The notes beneath the pieces were generated by a model. That model was given only the letters and a program-made list of their open reading frames with translations. It did no database searches and was not told the origin of the DNA. A stretch of DNA of 38,780 nucleotides from an uncultured Lachnospiraceae bacterium (lineage in GTDB: Bacteria > Bacillota > Clostridia > Lachnospirales > Lachnospiraceae), in the NCBI GenBank assembly GCA_949287925.1, contig CASEIR010000035.1:1-38780 (forward strand), read 5' to 3'. Position numbers and translations under genes: made by a program. Each line of letters opens with the position of its first letter. Position 1 is the stretch's first letter. This document shows positions 17,101 to 24,097 of the stretch, one piece after another.

Positions 17101-18522
17101 TTTCAGACGCTGTGCAATTGTCTGCTTTCTGTCAAACCAGGTGTCTGTTTTATTAAAATCAAAAACTACTTTTTCTTCCTCTTCCTCATAAAGCAAAGTT
17201 AATTCTGCAAGCGGCGTATTCGGATGACATAATCCTTCTTTTAGTATTTTTACAAGACGGTGATGCAATTCTTCGATCTCATTTTCCGAAAATATCTGTG
17301 TCAGATAATCGTAATCTACTACAAACTGCCCGTCTTCATCACGATTGCTTAGATGAATGCACAAGGTTTCACTTTGATATCCGCTGTAGATCCATCTTCC
17401 TTCAAGGGTAACATGCGCTCCTCTTAAATGATCCATTTTCCCATTCTGATAAGATAAAGCTATTTCAAACAACTGATCCGGAACCACTTCTTTATCCGCT
17501 GCCGCCAGCCTTTTAATATCTTCAAAAGGAATTCTTTGATGATAAAGCAGGGCAAACCAGTCATCCTTTAATTTTTCATTAAATTCATTCCAGGTAAACT
17601 GAATATCCAGTTCATTGACAAAGGGCAGCGTATTTACAAACATACCGCCCGTTTTCTTTTCTCTGTGGTTCAGCCTGTTAATCGTCGGTACACCAATACA
17701 GAACCTTTTCTGCCCGCGGATTCTTCTAAGATATACTGCAAGTCCCATATAAAATACTGCAAACGGAGATACTTTTTCCTTCTCGCAGTACGCTACAATC
17801 AATCGATTCAGCCGATTGGGCAGCAGATATGAACGTCTCAGGCCTACCGGACTGATATGTGCGCACTGATACTCCTTTGCAAGCGCAGGAGGAATATCCT
17901 GAAGCTGCTTTGCCCAGTATGTCTTATCACGCTCATAAGATTTGGAAAGTAAATATTTTTGTTCCGCTTCTATATGTAATTTATAATCTGGAACAACCTG
18001 ACAATCCGTCTCCTGTCCTTTTAAAAGCTGAAAATAATTATGTATAATATGATTTGTCACGAGAGCATGCGACCATGCATCGGCAACAATATGATGCACT
18101 CTGGTCAAGATGCCGCCCGAATGATCTGAAAGCTTAAATATGATCATCTGACAAAGCATGGAATCGCACAACACAAAGTGTTCACGCGCGACAGATTGAT
18201 ACCAGATCTGAATTCCTTTTTCATTAGTTCCTGAAAAGTCATAATATTCTGCTCTTTCCGGAATTTCTTTCGAAATATATTGATACGGTTTTCCATTTCG
18301 CACAGTGATTCTTGTCCGCAGTGTAGGGAACGCCCGATATGCCAATTTGACACACGTCTGCAAATATTCTACATTCAGATTCCCTTCTATTTTAAGTGCT
18401 GTACAAATATTATTCATCGGAAGTCCTGAATACACACGTTCCAGATTCCAAATATTCTGCTGGCTGTACGACAAAGGAAACCATTCTGTGTTTTCCTGTT
18501 CTTCTATACTATGCATTTCCAT
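11134..18522 (-). CDS. Two-module NRPS with terminal reductase (C-A-T-C-A-T-R)
   Basis: A 2462-residue nonribosomal peptide synthetase. C1, about 10-440: HHIVADA at 143-149, with Ala at the usual Gly. A1, about 465-950: YTSGTTGKPKAV near 617, NQYGPSEA, YRTGD, catalytic Lys945 in TANGKID. T1: GGNS with Ser997. C2, about 1050-1480: canonical HHIISDG at 1178-1184. A2, about 1500-1980: FTSGSTGKPKGV, NIYGPTET, Lys1975. T2: GGTS with Ser2036. Reductase, about 2105-2462: NAD(P)-binding TGATGYFG, then ST (2238-2239) and NPYAKSK (Tyr2273, Lys2277). From alignment by eye to the GrsA pocket, A1 reads D-A-L-A-V-G-Q-V-A-K and A2 D-V-T-Q-I-L-I-V-H-K. Neither matches a code I can assign. An N-terminal C domain plus the ligase and ACP suggests an N-acylated dipeptide, released reductively as an aldehyde (or alcohol). 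This is the architecture of gut clostridial dipeptide-aldehyde/pyrazinone synthetases. It is the first gene of the five-gene operon. Confidence 0.95.
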   Translation of the reverse strand: MEMHSIEEQENTEWFPLSYSQQNIWNLERVYSGLPMNNICTALKIEGNLNVEYLQTCVKLAYRAFPTLRTRITVRNGKPYQYISKEIPERAEYYDFSGTNEKGIQIWYQSVAREHFVLCDSMLCQMIIFKLSDHSGGILTRVHHIVADAWSHALVTNHIIHNYFQLLKGQETDCQVVPDYKLHIEAEQKYLLSKSYERDKTYWAKQLQDIPPALAKEYQCAHISPVGLRRSYLLPNRLNRLIVAYCEKEKVSPFAVFYMGLAVYLRRIRGQKRFCIGVPTINRLNHREKKTGGMFVNTLPFVNELDIQFTWNEFNEKLKDDWFALLYHQRIPFEDIKRLAAADKEVVPDQLFEIALSYQNGKMDHLRGAHVTLEGRWIYSGYQSETLCIHLSNRDEDGQFVVDYDYLTQIFSENEIEELHHRLVKILKEGLCHPNTPLAELTLLYEEEEEKVVFDFNKTDTWFDRKQTIAQRLKSISLSYPNRAAVIFDNQRVCYETLISQAEQAARNMVLYTGKTEGTVAIMLPRSEKLLVMMCASAFAGYSWLLIDPEQPEERIQELLRDSQAIVCITGTNPGFMRHWEDAEPGICAVNAETLLSAQEDMELPDITADRLAYLVYTSGTTGKPKAVEVEQKSVMNLAGIMTGLYPKGAVLSICNVSFDAFLLESMIALLNGATIVLASEREMIHPREIGRLITEYDVGFMALTPSRLSAYLKDHDFRHALPHLETIVCGGETMPPDLFFKLRDYTAASLYNQYGPSEATVAVSHTVVNGKGQITIGKPLANCRIYILDENMHPLPVNVAGELYIGGECLAKGYHDRSELTREKFVEDPFVSGQVLYRTGDMGKWTCDGKIVYLGRNDNQVKVLGHRIELAEIENVLAGHPLVSQCVASLYGDGENAQLIAYYSASEQIDPDEILTYGAEYLPRYLLPVCACQVEEMPVTANGKIDYARLPAPDIPDMQENPADETEETLLRIWKKILEREELGVHSDYFLSGGNSLNAVFMLTEVEREFGKTVSVQELYVNSTIRRFGNQLRGSAVKETGAGHFIPRAKCREWYPATPVQTGFFVMHNLDETRRSYNMPGAFLSEKELDEERLEKMFQRMIQEDEQLRTEFTIRDGQIIAVVHEEVPFKLEHIDCAEIKDALSQFVRPFDIGKAPLIRAAVAKDQNNRHYILIDMHHIISDGISSQMILERLKKQYENVEYNLPDLSYTDYAWWIHERQSKEADKNKMYWEDMLPDKIRPVEFPTDRPRPSVFDGRGGRYEFELPEDLDKKLPEFCQKFKVTPYITLLSVFGVMVSSFSGEDSVVIGSPFSGRRHPGLEQMTGVFIHTLPVFISIRQDESYQDYLYRVRDMVFGIMDHQEISLDELMKMRDVEHSRDRNPIYSIMFSLAPSDLKEIRMGDIVLTYLPDDEQAVKVDLHLAAACSEKGHYRLYFEYARSMFDEVTIAYYSRCFIHTLRSVLEHTEKMPEKLDLLDPRDRYELLERPNRIRTPYDTTTTDCMMDYMALIYPDKTAVVWGEKQCYTYRQLSERSNVLARRLAERGIGKGDTVAFMIRRSGDMPVIMFGILKAGAAYVPIDPAFPKERILYMLRQAEVKITVCGSDIELKEEIQGEILVYQAGKEEISDMVIPAVNGPEDVANVIFTSGSTGKPKGVMMLHKSLSNLAAHLEPLLGDEEQRILCASNCVFDVFTTETILALAKGYSVSVADEEEMMLPWKMAERIQRDEVTILQLTPSRILMCLNDETFRACLRQIKTIILLGEPWTMELKKHLCSLTEAKIYNIYGPTETSVHNCQGEIRNESSIHIGKPIGNCRYYLLDKNQNPVPPTAVGEIYIAGECLSLGYINQKELTDQVFIADRINPGEKMYRTGDIGRMRADGNWQCLGRVDTQLKLNGHRIEPVEIATVMTQSPYVKEAAVVPILKDGMPRFLRGVLVPETGYREAELREYLVQQLPDYMIPSELILLDEMPRNASGKTDLHVLAELNPDRIRRNADEVSETDIDVIGDAAHCLREIWREVLGKEPLEDVSFFQQGGTSLTAIIILNQYHQKHYEFSINDFYRYPALSEQIRILCGECGQKNVVLVSEKKRQKEKVIPEKVLDEPRSLCGKGPVLLTGATGYFGSYLLKTLLDSGRREIYCLVRGEGNRLAEVMTEYFGQNYWNLHCDQVEVVTGQVTEPCLGLDEETYRRLAGQVEVIYHCAADVRHFAPEKELLHTNVKGTEEIIRFAREANAVLMHISTVSVAGEYLIDAPGAKVIYEESDMDIGQNWMENPYAKSKMLAEAEIADAQKEGVNARIFRIGRLVCNSYSGQFQRNKESNAYYRLIRGILEFGMIPESLRETTMEVTYVDAAAKAVYLLSGETGGAYHIFNPNEVSVVQLLGSCKELRMVSDDEFETALELAGINSESPYIQALVQSWFSGELKPAKIRLSVRKTIEELEHVGFRWPVPETEILRRCFAEGETE

Positions 18523-18557
18523 ACCTTTATCCTTTAGTAATATAAAACAAACTGTTC

Positions 18558-18642
18558 ATTATATTATATATCAACCAAATTGATAGCGCCAGTCAATTGT
18601 ATAATTCAAAATAGGGAAATTTTTCCATATAATTATACAATT
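18558..18642 (-). promoter_or_regulatory. Promoter and candidate operator of the NRPS operon
   Basis: Two overlapping TATAAT boxes (18558-18563 and 18563-18568, minus strand) precede the NRPS. TTGACT (18591-18596) is the only -35-like hexamer but stands 22-27 bases away, too far for ordinary sigma-A. The spacer holds an inverted repeat TATCAA-N5-TTGATA (18569-18585). Upstream are two copies of AATTRTAYAATT, at 18595-18606 and 18631-18642, in perfect inverted orientation. Each is itself nearly palindromic and their centres are 36 bp apart. The near copy overlaps the TTGACT. This suggests regulated transcription by a dimeric regulator at paired sites. An AU-rich RNA hairpin is the alternative. 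Confidence 0.55.
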
Positions 18643-19166
18643 TCAACTTGACATATTTTCATAGCTTCCAATGCATTTTTATGCGCATTTACCGAGGTCC
18701 CAGCGCAGCATTCTGAATCAACAATAATACGTATCTCCGGTAGGACCATTTTCAGATAAAGGGCATTGGATATCACACATATATCCGTGCACACCCCAAT
18801 CAATGTAACAGACTCTATTCCGCTTTCTCCGGACTTTTTTAATTCTTCATCCTTATGTATCAGAATCCGGCCCAGTTCAATACTTCCAAACGTTCCTTTA
18901 TCTACCGCTTCACACTCTCTTAATGCATCAATTTCCGGACGAATCTCCCATCCCCAGGTGCCTTTGATACAGTGTTTAACCGGCAGCTTTCTTCCTTCCT
19001 GTGTTTCCAGGTATTCTTCGCCATGCGTATCTCTTGTAAAAAAGACACAGCCGTCAAAACCTCTGATCTTTTCCACCACATCTGGTATAATGGCAACCGC
19101 TTCATCGGTTCCCAACGCACCGTCTATGAAATCATTCTGCATATCCACAACTATCAATACATTCAT
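18633..19166 (-). CDS. Nicotinamidase-like cysteine hydrolase (isochorismatase superfamily)
   Basis: A 177-residue protein when started at 19166 (MNVLIVVDMQNDFIDGAL), where GGAGG is correctly placed. The catalytic triad is visible: Asp in VVDMQNDF, Lys in VDKGTFGS and Cys in GVCTDICV. The metal-binding His/Asp residues of nicotinamidases appear in TRDTHGEEY and VKHC. It most resembles PncA-like enzymes that deamidate nicotinamide to nicotinate, but related amidases cannot be excluded. It ends 110 bases before the NRPS start on the same strand. The NRPS operator arm overlaps its stop codon. The content suggests NAD salvage rather than NRPS chemistry. Confidence 0.85.
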   Translation of the reverse strand: MNVLIVVDMQNDFIDGALGTDEAVAIIPDVVEKIRGFDGCVFFTRDTHGEEYLETQEGRKLPVKHCIKGTWGWEIRPEIDALRECEAVDKGTFGSIELGRILIHKDEELKKSGESGIESVTLIGVCTDICVISNALYLKMVLPEIRIIVDSECCAGTSVNAHKNALEAMKICQVEIV

Positions 19167-19236
19167 CCTGCAATCCTCCATGAAACCTAACATAATAAAC
19201 CTTTTATAACATTATATAGCATATAAAAGCAGAAAA

Positions 19237-19262
19237 AAAGAGTTCCTCTACCGGAACTCTTT
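19237..19262 (-). terminator. Terminator of the infC-rpmI-rplT operon
   Basis: Perfect 10-bp stem AAAGAGTTCC / GGAACTCTTT with a 6-base loop, followed on the minus strand by a run of T residues. It lies just after the rplT stop. Confidence 0.9.
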
Positions 19263-19278
19263 CTCTCTTTATATTATA

Positions 19279-19635
19279 TTATGCAAGTTTTGCTTTTGCA
19301 GTCTCAGCCAGCGCTGCGAATCCTTCTGCGTCATTCACCGCCAGTTCAGCCAGCATCTTTCTGTTAATGTCAATGTTTGCCATCTTCAGGCCATGCATAA
19401 ATTTACTGTAAGAAAGGCCATTCATTCTTGCAGCCGCATTGATACGTGCGATCCACAGCTGGCGCATCTGACGTTTGCGCTGCTTTCTTCCTGCATATGC
19501 AGAAGTCAAAGCTCTCATAACAGACTGTTTTGCAACTCTGTACTGTTTTGAACGCGCTCCTCTGTATCCTTTTGCCAGTTTCAATGTTCTATTGTGTTTC
19601 TTTTTTGCGTTTAATCCGCCTTTAATTCTTGCCAT
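19279..19635 (-). CDS. rplT: 50S ribosomal protein L20
   Basis: A 118-residue basic protein with the full L20 sequence: [31 protein letters not shown] and [19 protein letters not shown]. It binds 23S rRNA early in large-subunit assembly. In Firmicutes it also represses its own operon through the leader RNA. It is the last gene of infC-rpmI-rplT, in the standard order. A GGAGGAAATAAGAG site precedes the ATG. Confidence 0.98.
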   Translation of the reverse strand: MARIKGGLNAKKKHNRTLKLAKGYRGARSKQYRVAKQSVMRALTSAYAGRKQRKRQMRQLWIARINAAARMNGLSYSKFMHGLKMANIDINRKMLAELAVNDAEGFAALAETAKAKLA

Positions 19636-19668
19636 CTCTTATTTCCTCCTTCAATACTCACTGATATC

Positions 19669-19866
19669 TTACAGATACGGTAATACTTTCTTCATGTTCT
19701 TTACATTAGTTGCATCTGTAACGGTCGGCTTTCTAAGATTTCTTTTTCTCTTGGTAGACTTCTTAGTTAAGATATGGCTCTTGTAAGCTTTATTTCTTAC
19801 CAGCTTTCCTGTACCTGTTTTTTTGAAGCGCTTTGCAGCTGCTCTATTTGTTTTGATCTTTGGCAT
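19669..19866 (-). CDS. rpmI: 50S ribosomal protein L35
   Basis: A 65-residue basic protein, [20 protein letters not shown], with the complete L35 pattern ([18 protein letters not shown]). It lies between infC and rplT, the conserved operon position, with AAGGAGGAAC before the ATG. Confidence 0.98.
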   Translation of the reverse strand: MPKIKTNRAAAKRFKKTGTGKLVRNKAYKSHILTKKSTKRKRNLRKPTVTDATNVKNMKKVLPYL

Positions 19867-19898
19867 AATAAGTTCCTCCTTAAAAATATAATGTATTT

Positions 19899-20405
19899 TT
19901 AACGTTTTTCAGTTAAAACCATGCTCATGCTTCTGCCTTCCAGTTTCGGCGCTTTCTCAATCACAGCCACATCTGCAAGCAGCTGTGCAAAATCATCCAG
20001 AATATGCTTGCTCTGCTGCACATGCGCCATCTCGCGTCCACGGAAACGCAGGGTGACTTTTACTTTATTGCCTTTGCTGATAAATTTTTTGGCATTGTTA
20101 ACCTTCGTGTTCAGATCGTTGGTTTCGATGTTCGGAGAAAGACGGACTTCTTTTACTTCTACCGTCTTCTGTTTCTTTTTCGCTTCTTTTTCTTTTCTTG
20201 CAAGTTCATATTTATACTTGCCATAATCGATGATCTTACATACCGGCGGCTGTGCCTTGGGAGCGATCTTCACCAGATCAAGTTCCGCCTCCTGCGCAAG
20301 CTTCATTGCTTCTCTCACCGGCATAATCCCCAACTGCTCCCCGTTCTCTGAGATCACCCGAACCTCTTTGTCACGGATCTGTCCGTTAATCATTAACTCG
20401 CTAAT
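19899..20405 (-). CDS. infC: Translation initiation factor IF-3, with probable AUU start
   Basis: IF-3 of 168 residues. It has the N-domain ([14 protein letters not shown]...[24 protein letters not shown]), the linker [20 protein letters not shown] and the C-domain ([33 protein letters not shown]). The open frame extends upstream through the terminator hairpin, so that extension is not credible. GGAGG at 20415-20419 is 9 bases before an ATT codon at 20405-20403 (ISELMING). An AUU start is the well-known autoregulated infC initiation codon. The only nearby ATG (20393) would be 21 bases from the site. The gene heads the infC-rpmI-rplT operon. Confidence 0.95.
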   Translation of the reverse strand: MSELMINGQIRDKEVRVISENGEQLGIMPVREAMKLAQEAELDLVKIAPKAQPPVCKIIDYGKYKYELARKEKEAKKKQKTVEVKEVRLSPNIETNDLNTKVNNAKKFISKGNKVKVTLRFRGREMAHVQQSKHILDDFAQLLADVAVIEKAPKLEGRSMSMVLTEKR

Positions 20406-20617
20406 TGCCTTGCACCTCCATTTGCAAAAAAATAAGTGAATAGTTTTGAGACTATCCACTTGCATATCAGCATAATAAATCTTATCATATATAAGATGAT
20501 CTGATTTATCAACAAAATATCAAACCAATAGTCACCCGATTGTGCTATGGTGAGAGTGGATACTCTACTTTCTTTTTATACCTCAATTAATCTATCATAG
20601 TTTTCCCTTTATGTCAA
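20406..20617 (-). promoter_or_regulatory. Promoter and leader RNA of the infC operon
   Basis: TTGACA (20612-20617) and TAGATT (20589-20594) are 17 bases apart on the minus strand. The roughly 180-base leader then carries a small hairpin AGAGT-ATCC-ACTCT (20553-20566), an AT-rich stem region around 20480-20510 and the terminator described separately. No open frame is convincing here. It is probably an L20-leader-type autoregulatory element. Confidence 0.75.
20425..20461 (-). terminator. Leader terminator/attenuator of infC-rpmI-rplT
   Basis: On the minus strand an 11-bp stem (AAGTGGATAGT / ACTATTCACTT, one G-U) with a 6-base loop is followed by seven T residues, just before the infC Shine-Dalgarno. 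An upstream leader segment TATCCACT (complement of 20555-20562) is exactly complementary to AGTGGATA in the 5' arm, so an antiterminator pairing is possible. This is the layout of L20/IF-3-controlled leaders. Confidence 0.8.
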
Positions 20618-20759
20618 CTACTATTTCAAAATCCTGTTCTTCTATTTTTATATATAGAAATAAAACAGAGAGAATTCTATTTTTGCTTGCGTTATATATA
20701 AATTTATTATAATATGGCTTATATATGTTTAAAGGAAATGTTTGAGGAGGTTTTCACAA
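20618..20759 (+). promoter_or_regulatory. AT-rich upstream region of the SNF symporter
   Basis: TATAAT at 20708-20713 precedes the GAGGAGG ribosome binding site (20744-20750) of the symporter. The -35 candidates (TTGCTT, TTGCGT) have poor spacing. Nothing else is recognisable. Confidence 0.45.
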
Positions 20760-22115
20760 ATGAAAAACAGAAGTAATTTCTCCGGCAAGCTGGGCTTTGT
20801 CCTTGCTGCCGCCGGTTCTGCCGTGGGACTGGGTAATATCTGGCGGTTTCCATATCTCGCAGCACAGTATGGAGGCGGTACGTTTCTCATTATTTATCTG
20901 ATCCTGGCAGTCACATTCGGATTTTCTTTAATGGTTGCTGAGATTGCGATCGGCCGAAAGACCGGATTAAGCGCCATCGGTGCTTTCAAGGCTCTGGATT
21001 CCCGTTTTGGATTTCTGGGAGTTCTTGCAGCTTTGGTTCCGATCATCATCTTCCCGTACTATTCCGTAATCGGGGGATGGGTTGTCAAATATTTTTCCGT
21101 GTTCCTGACCGGGCAGGGAGCTCAGGCTGCAAGTGATGAATATTTCGGTGGATTTGTAGGCGGTACTTTCGAACCCATCGGATGGTTCCTGATCTTCCTG
21201 GGCGCTACCGCTGTTATCGTTTTGCTGGGAGTCGAAAAGGGAATCGAAAAAGTCAGCAAATTCATGATGCCCATCCTGGTACTCCTGACACTTGGCATAT
21301 CCGTTTACTGTCTGACACTGGACGGAGCTTTGGATGGTCTGGCTTATTACGTTCAGCCACATATGGCTGATTTCTCAGTCAAAACAATTCTGGCAGCTAT
21401 GGGACAGCTCTTCTATTCCATGTCTCTTGCTATGGGTATTATGGTGACCTACGGTTCCTATATGCGCAAAGATACCAGTCTGGAAAGTTCCGTACGCCAG
21501 ATCGAGATTTTTGATACCGCAATTGCTTTTCTCGCAGGTTTAATGATTATTCCAGCAGTTTTTGTTTTCTCCGGCGGAGATCCGAAGATGCTTTCCAGCG
21601 GACCAAGCCTGATGTTTGTCATGCTGCCGAAGGTCTTTGCCAGCATGCCTATGGGGAATATCATAGGAGTGGCATTCTTTGTCCTTGTTATATTTGCGGC
21701 GCTGACATCTTCCATCTCCCTGATGGAGACCATCGTATCCATCTTCCGCGACAAGTTCCATTGGGGCCGAAAGAATGCCTGCATCTTCGTTGCAGTTCTG
21801 GCACTGATTCTGGGAATTCCTTCTTCTCTCGGATTCGGACCACTGTCCTTTATCACATGGTCCGGCATGACAATCCTGGATATTATGGACTTTACCAGTA
21901 ACAGTGTACTGATGCCGATTGTAGCCTTCTTCACCTGCATCTTTGTCGGTTATGTAATCAAGCCCAAAACAATCGCTGACGAAGTCCGTGAAAATGGAGC
22001 AAAATTCACAGGCGAAAAGCTGTTCAACGTTATGATCAAATGGATCACACCTATCTTCCTGATCCTGATTTTAGTCAGCTCTGTAGCTAATGCAATGGGA
22101 TGGTTTAAGCTTTAA
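20760..22115 (+). CDS. Sodium-dependent amino acid symporter (SNF/NSS family)
   Basis: A 451-residue polytopic protein with about 11-12 membrane segments. TM1 carries the sodium/substrate site signature AAAGSAVGLGNIWRFPYL, a hallmark of neurotransmitter:sodium symporters (LeuT, MhsT, Tyt1). A further characteristic block is YSMSLAMGIMVTYGSYM. Bacterial members import hydrophobic or aromatic amino acids with Na+; the substrate is not readable here. The ATG at 20760 has GAGGAGG at good spacing; an in-frame TTG lies in that site and is rejected. The gene is monocistronic. Confidence 0.94.
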   Translation: MKNRSNFSGKLGFVLAAAGSAVGLGNIWRFPYLAAQYGGGTFLIIYLILAVTFGFSLMVAEIAIGRKTGLSAIGAFKALDSRFGFLGVLAALVPIIIFPYYSVIGGWVVKYFSVFLTGQGAQAASDEYFGGFVGGTFEPIGWFLIFLGATAVIVLLGVEKGIEKVSKFMMPILVLLTLGISVYCLTLDGALDGLAYYVQPHMADFSVKTILAAMGQLFYSMSLAMGIMVTYGSYMRKDTSLESSVRQIEIFDTAIAFLAGLMIIPAVFVFSGGDPKMLSSGPSLMFVMLPKVFASMPMGNIIGVAFFVLVIFAALTSSISLMETIVSIFRDKFHWGRKNACIFVAVLALILGIPSSLGFGPLSFITWSGMTILDIMDFTSNSVLMPIVAFFTCIFVGYVIKPKTIADEVRENGAKFTGEKLFNVMIKWITPIFLILILVSSVANAMGWFKL

Positions 22116-22130
22116 AATGTAATATAATTT

Positions 22131-22167
22131 AAATCCCCTCTTAAGCTTGCCGCTTAAGGGGGGATTT
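22131..22167 (+). terminator. Terminator of the SNF symporter
   Basis: A 16-bp stem (AAATCCCCTCTTAAGC / GCTTAAGGGGGGATTT, one T-G) with loop TTGCC, starting 15 bases after the stop. Confidence 0.85.
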
Positions 22168-22170
22168 AAT

Positions 22171-22205
22171 AAATAGGAGAATCTTTACAGATCCTCCTAT
22201 TTTTC
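22171..22205 (-). terminator. Terminator of the ABC exporter operon
   Basis: A stem AAATAGGAG / CTCCTATTT continues across one mismatch into ATCT-TTAC-AGAT. It lies directly after the exporter stop on the minus strand. The plus-strand side also ends in a T tract, so it may act in both directions. Confidence 0.75.
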
Positions 22206-22207
22206 AT

Positions 22208-24097
22208 TTAAGACAACTCCAATTTCCCTGTATACAGTTGATAATAGGTTCCTTTCAGTCCCAGCAGTTCTTTGTGATCTCCTCGCTCTATGATTCTTCC
22301 ATGTTCCAGAACCATGATAGCGTCACTGTTCCGAATGGTTGACAGCCGATGCGCAATTACGAATACTGTACGCCCTTTCATCAAATTATCCATTCCCTGC
22401 TGAACAATTCCCTCGGTACGGGTATCGATGCTGGAAGTCGCCTCATCCAGAATCAATACCGGCGGATCTGCAATAGCTGCTCTTGCAATCGCCAATAACT
22501 GCCGCTGCCCCTGTGACAGTTCTTCTCCGTCGCCGCTTAACATCGTATGATATCCTTGAGGCAACATCCGGATAAACTGATCTGCATGTGCCAGTTCAGC
22601 CGCACGATACACTTCTTCATCCGAAGCATCCAGCTTTCCATACCGGATATTTTCCATGATCGTACCGGTAAACAGGTGAGTATCCTGTAATACAATTCCC
22701 AACGATTTCCGCAGATCTGCCTTTTTAATCTTATTAATGTTAATGCCGTCGTACCGGATCTTTCCATCCTGCACATCATAGAAACGGTTAATCAAATTGG
22801 TAATGGTCGTCTTTCCTGCCCCTGTAGATCCCACAAACGCCAGCTTCTGTCCCGGCTTTGCATACAGGGTCAGGTCATGAAGCACCATGTGATCTTCCGT
22901 ATACCCGAACGACATGTCAAAGAAACGGACGTCTCCCTTCAGTTCCGTATAAGTGACGGTACCGTCTGCCTGGTGAGGATGTTTCCATGCCCACATTCCG
23001 GTCCGTTCTTCGCATTCCTCAATCTCGCCTTTTTCATTCTTTCTGGCATTCACCAGCTTCACATAGCCGTCATCTGTTTCCGGTTCTTCATCCATAAGAT
23101 TGAAGATTCTCTCTGCTCCGGCGAGCGCCATAATAATCGAGTTGAACTGCTGTGCCACCTGCATGAAAGGTTGTGAAAAGCTCTTGGTAAACTGCAGATA
23201 GGACGCCATTACTCCAAGCGTGATATTTCCAATCCCCGCCACAGATAGAAAACCGCCAAGAACCGCCGTCAGAACAAACAGAAGATTCCCGATATTGCCG
23301 ATGATAGGTCCCATCATACTGGCAAAGGTATGGGCGCTGGACGCGCTGTGGAACAGCTTCTCATTCAATGCATCAAACTCCTCTTCTGACTTACGTTCAT
23401 GATTGAACACTTTAACCACACGCTGCCCATTCATTCGTTCTTCTACGAATCCGGTAATATTCGCCAGATCAATTTGTTGACGGATAAAGTATTTTCCACT
23501 GTTACCTCCAATCTTCCTGGACACCAGGACCATCAGGCCAATCATGATCACAGCCAGAATTGTAAGGATCGGGCTTAATACAAGCATGGCAATAAAGGTC
23601 ACCAGAATCATCAATGCTGACATCAGCACCTGGGGGATGGATTGGTTGATCATCTGGCGCAGGGTATCGGTATCATTGGTATAAAGACTCATGATGGAAC
23701 CATTGGCATTCTGGTCAAAATAACGGATCGGAAGCTTCTGCATATGACAGAACATCTCATCACGCACACGCTTCAATACCCCTTGCCCAATCACCACCAT
23801 TAATCTTGTATATACAAACGTTGCAATCACTCCGAGAAAGAAGATGGATCCCAGCACCAGCAGCGCCCGGTACAATTCCGTAAAATCCGGATCCTGGCTT
23901 CCGATAAGCGGAATAATAAAATCATCCAGCATATATCTGAGCGATAAGGACACCGATATACTTGCAACGGAGCTGACCAGGATACAGATCAGTACAATTA
24001 CAAACTGGATCTTGTATGTACCGGTAACGTAACGCAGTAGTCTTTTTGCTGTCTTAATCGTATTATCTGTAATCTGTGGTTTCTCTTTCTTATTCAT
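22208..24097 (-). CDS. ABC exporter subunit B (heterodimer partner)
   Basis: A 629-residue half-transporter with six membrane helices (about 30-330) fused to a nucleotide-binding domain. An insertion of about 45 residues (KNEKGEIEECEERTG, about 355-400) sits between them. Walker A is GSTGAGKTT, the signature is degenerate LSQGQ, Walker B with catalytic Glu is LILDEATSSID, and the switch is AHRLST. The partner gene overlaps by 8 bases and has a degenerate Walker B and switch. Together they form the one-degenerate-site heterodimer of the TM287/288, BmrCD and LmrCD type. These expel drugs, lipids or peptides; the substrate is unknown. The operon also contains a MarR regulator. Confidence 0.94.
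   Translation of the reverse strand: MNKKEKPQITDNTIKTAKRLLRYVTGTYKIQFVIVLICILVSSVASISVSLSLRYMLDDFIIPLIGSQDPDFTELYRALLVLGSIFFLGVIATFVYTRLMVVIGQGVLKRVRDEMFCHMQKLPIRYFDQNANGSIMSLYTNDTDTLRQMINQSIPQVLMSALMILVTFIAMLVLSPILTILAVIMIGLMVLVSRKIGGNSGKYFIRQQIDLANITGFVEERMNGQRVVKVFNHERKSEEEFDALNEKLFHSASSAHTFASMMGPIIGNIGNLLFVLTAVLGGFLSVAGIGNITLGVMASYLQFTKSFSQPFMQVAQQFNSIIMALAGAERIFNLMDEEPETDDGYVKLVNARKNEKGEIEECEERTGMWAWKHPHQADGTVTYTELKGDVRFFDMSFGYTEDHMVLHDLTLYAKPGQKLAFVGSTGAGKTTITNLINRFYDVQDGKIRYDGININKIKKADLRKSLGIVLQDTHLFTGTIMENIRYGKLDASDEEVYRAAELAHADQFIRMLPQGYHTMLSGDGEELSQGQRQLLAIARAAIADPPVLILDEATSSIDTRTEGIVQQGMDNLMKGRTVFVIAHRLSTIRNSDAIMVLEHGRIIERGDHKELLGLKGTYYQLYTGKLELS

Noticed and set aside
18595-18642. 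Inverted repeat after the cysteine hydrolase read as its terminator
   Set aside because: The stem is almost only A/T with a 24-base loop and no T tract, and it overlaps the NRPS promoter; an operator is the better reading, though not proven.
18633-19166. Isochorismatase-like gene next to an NRPS suggesting a catecholate siderophore cluster
   Set aside because: The protein has nicotinamidase-type metal ligands and no carrier domain, there are no entA/entB/entE-like genes, and the NRPS ends in a reductase.
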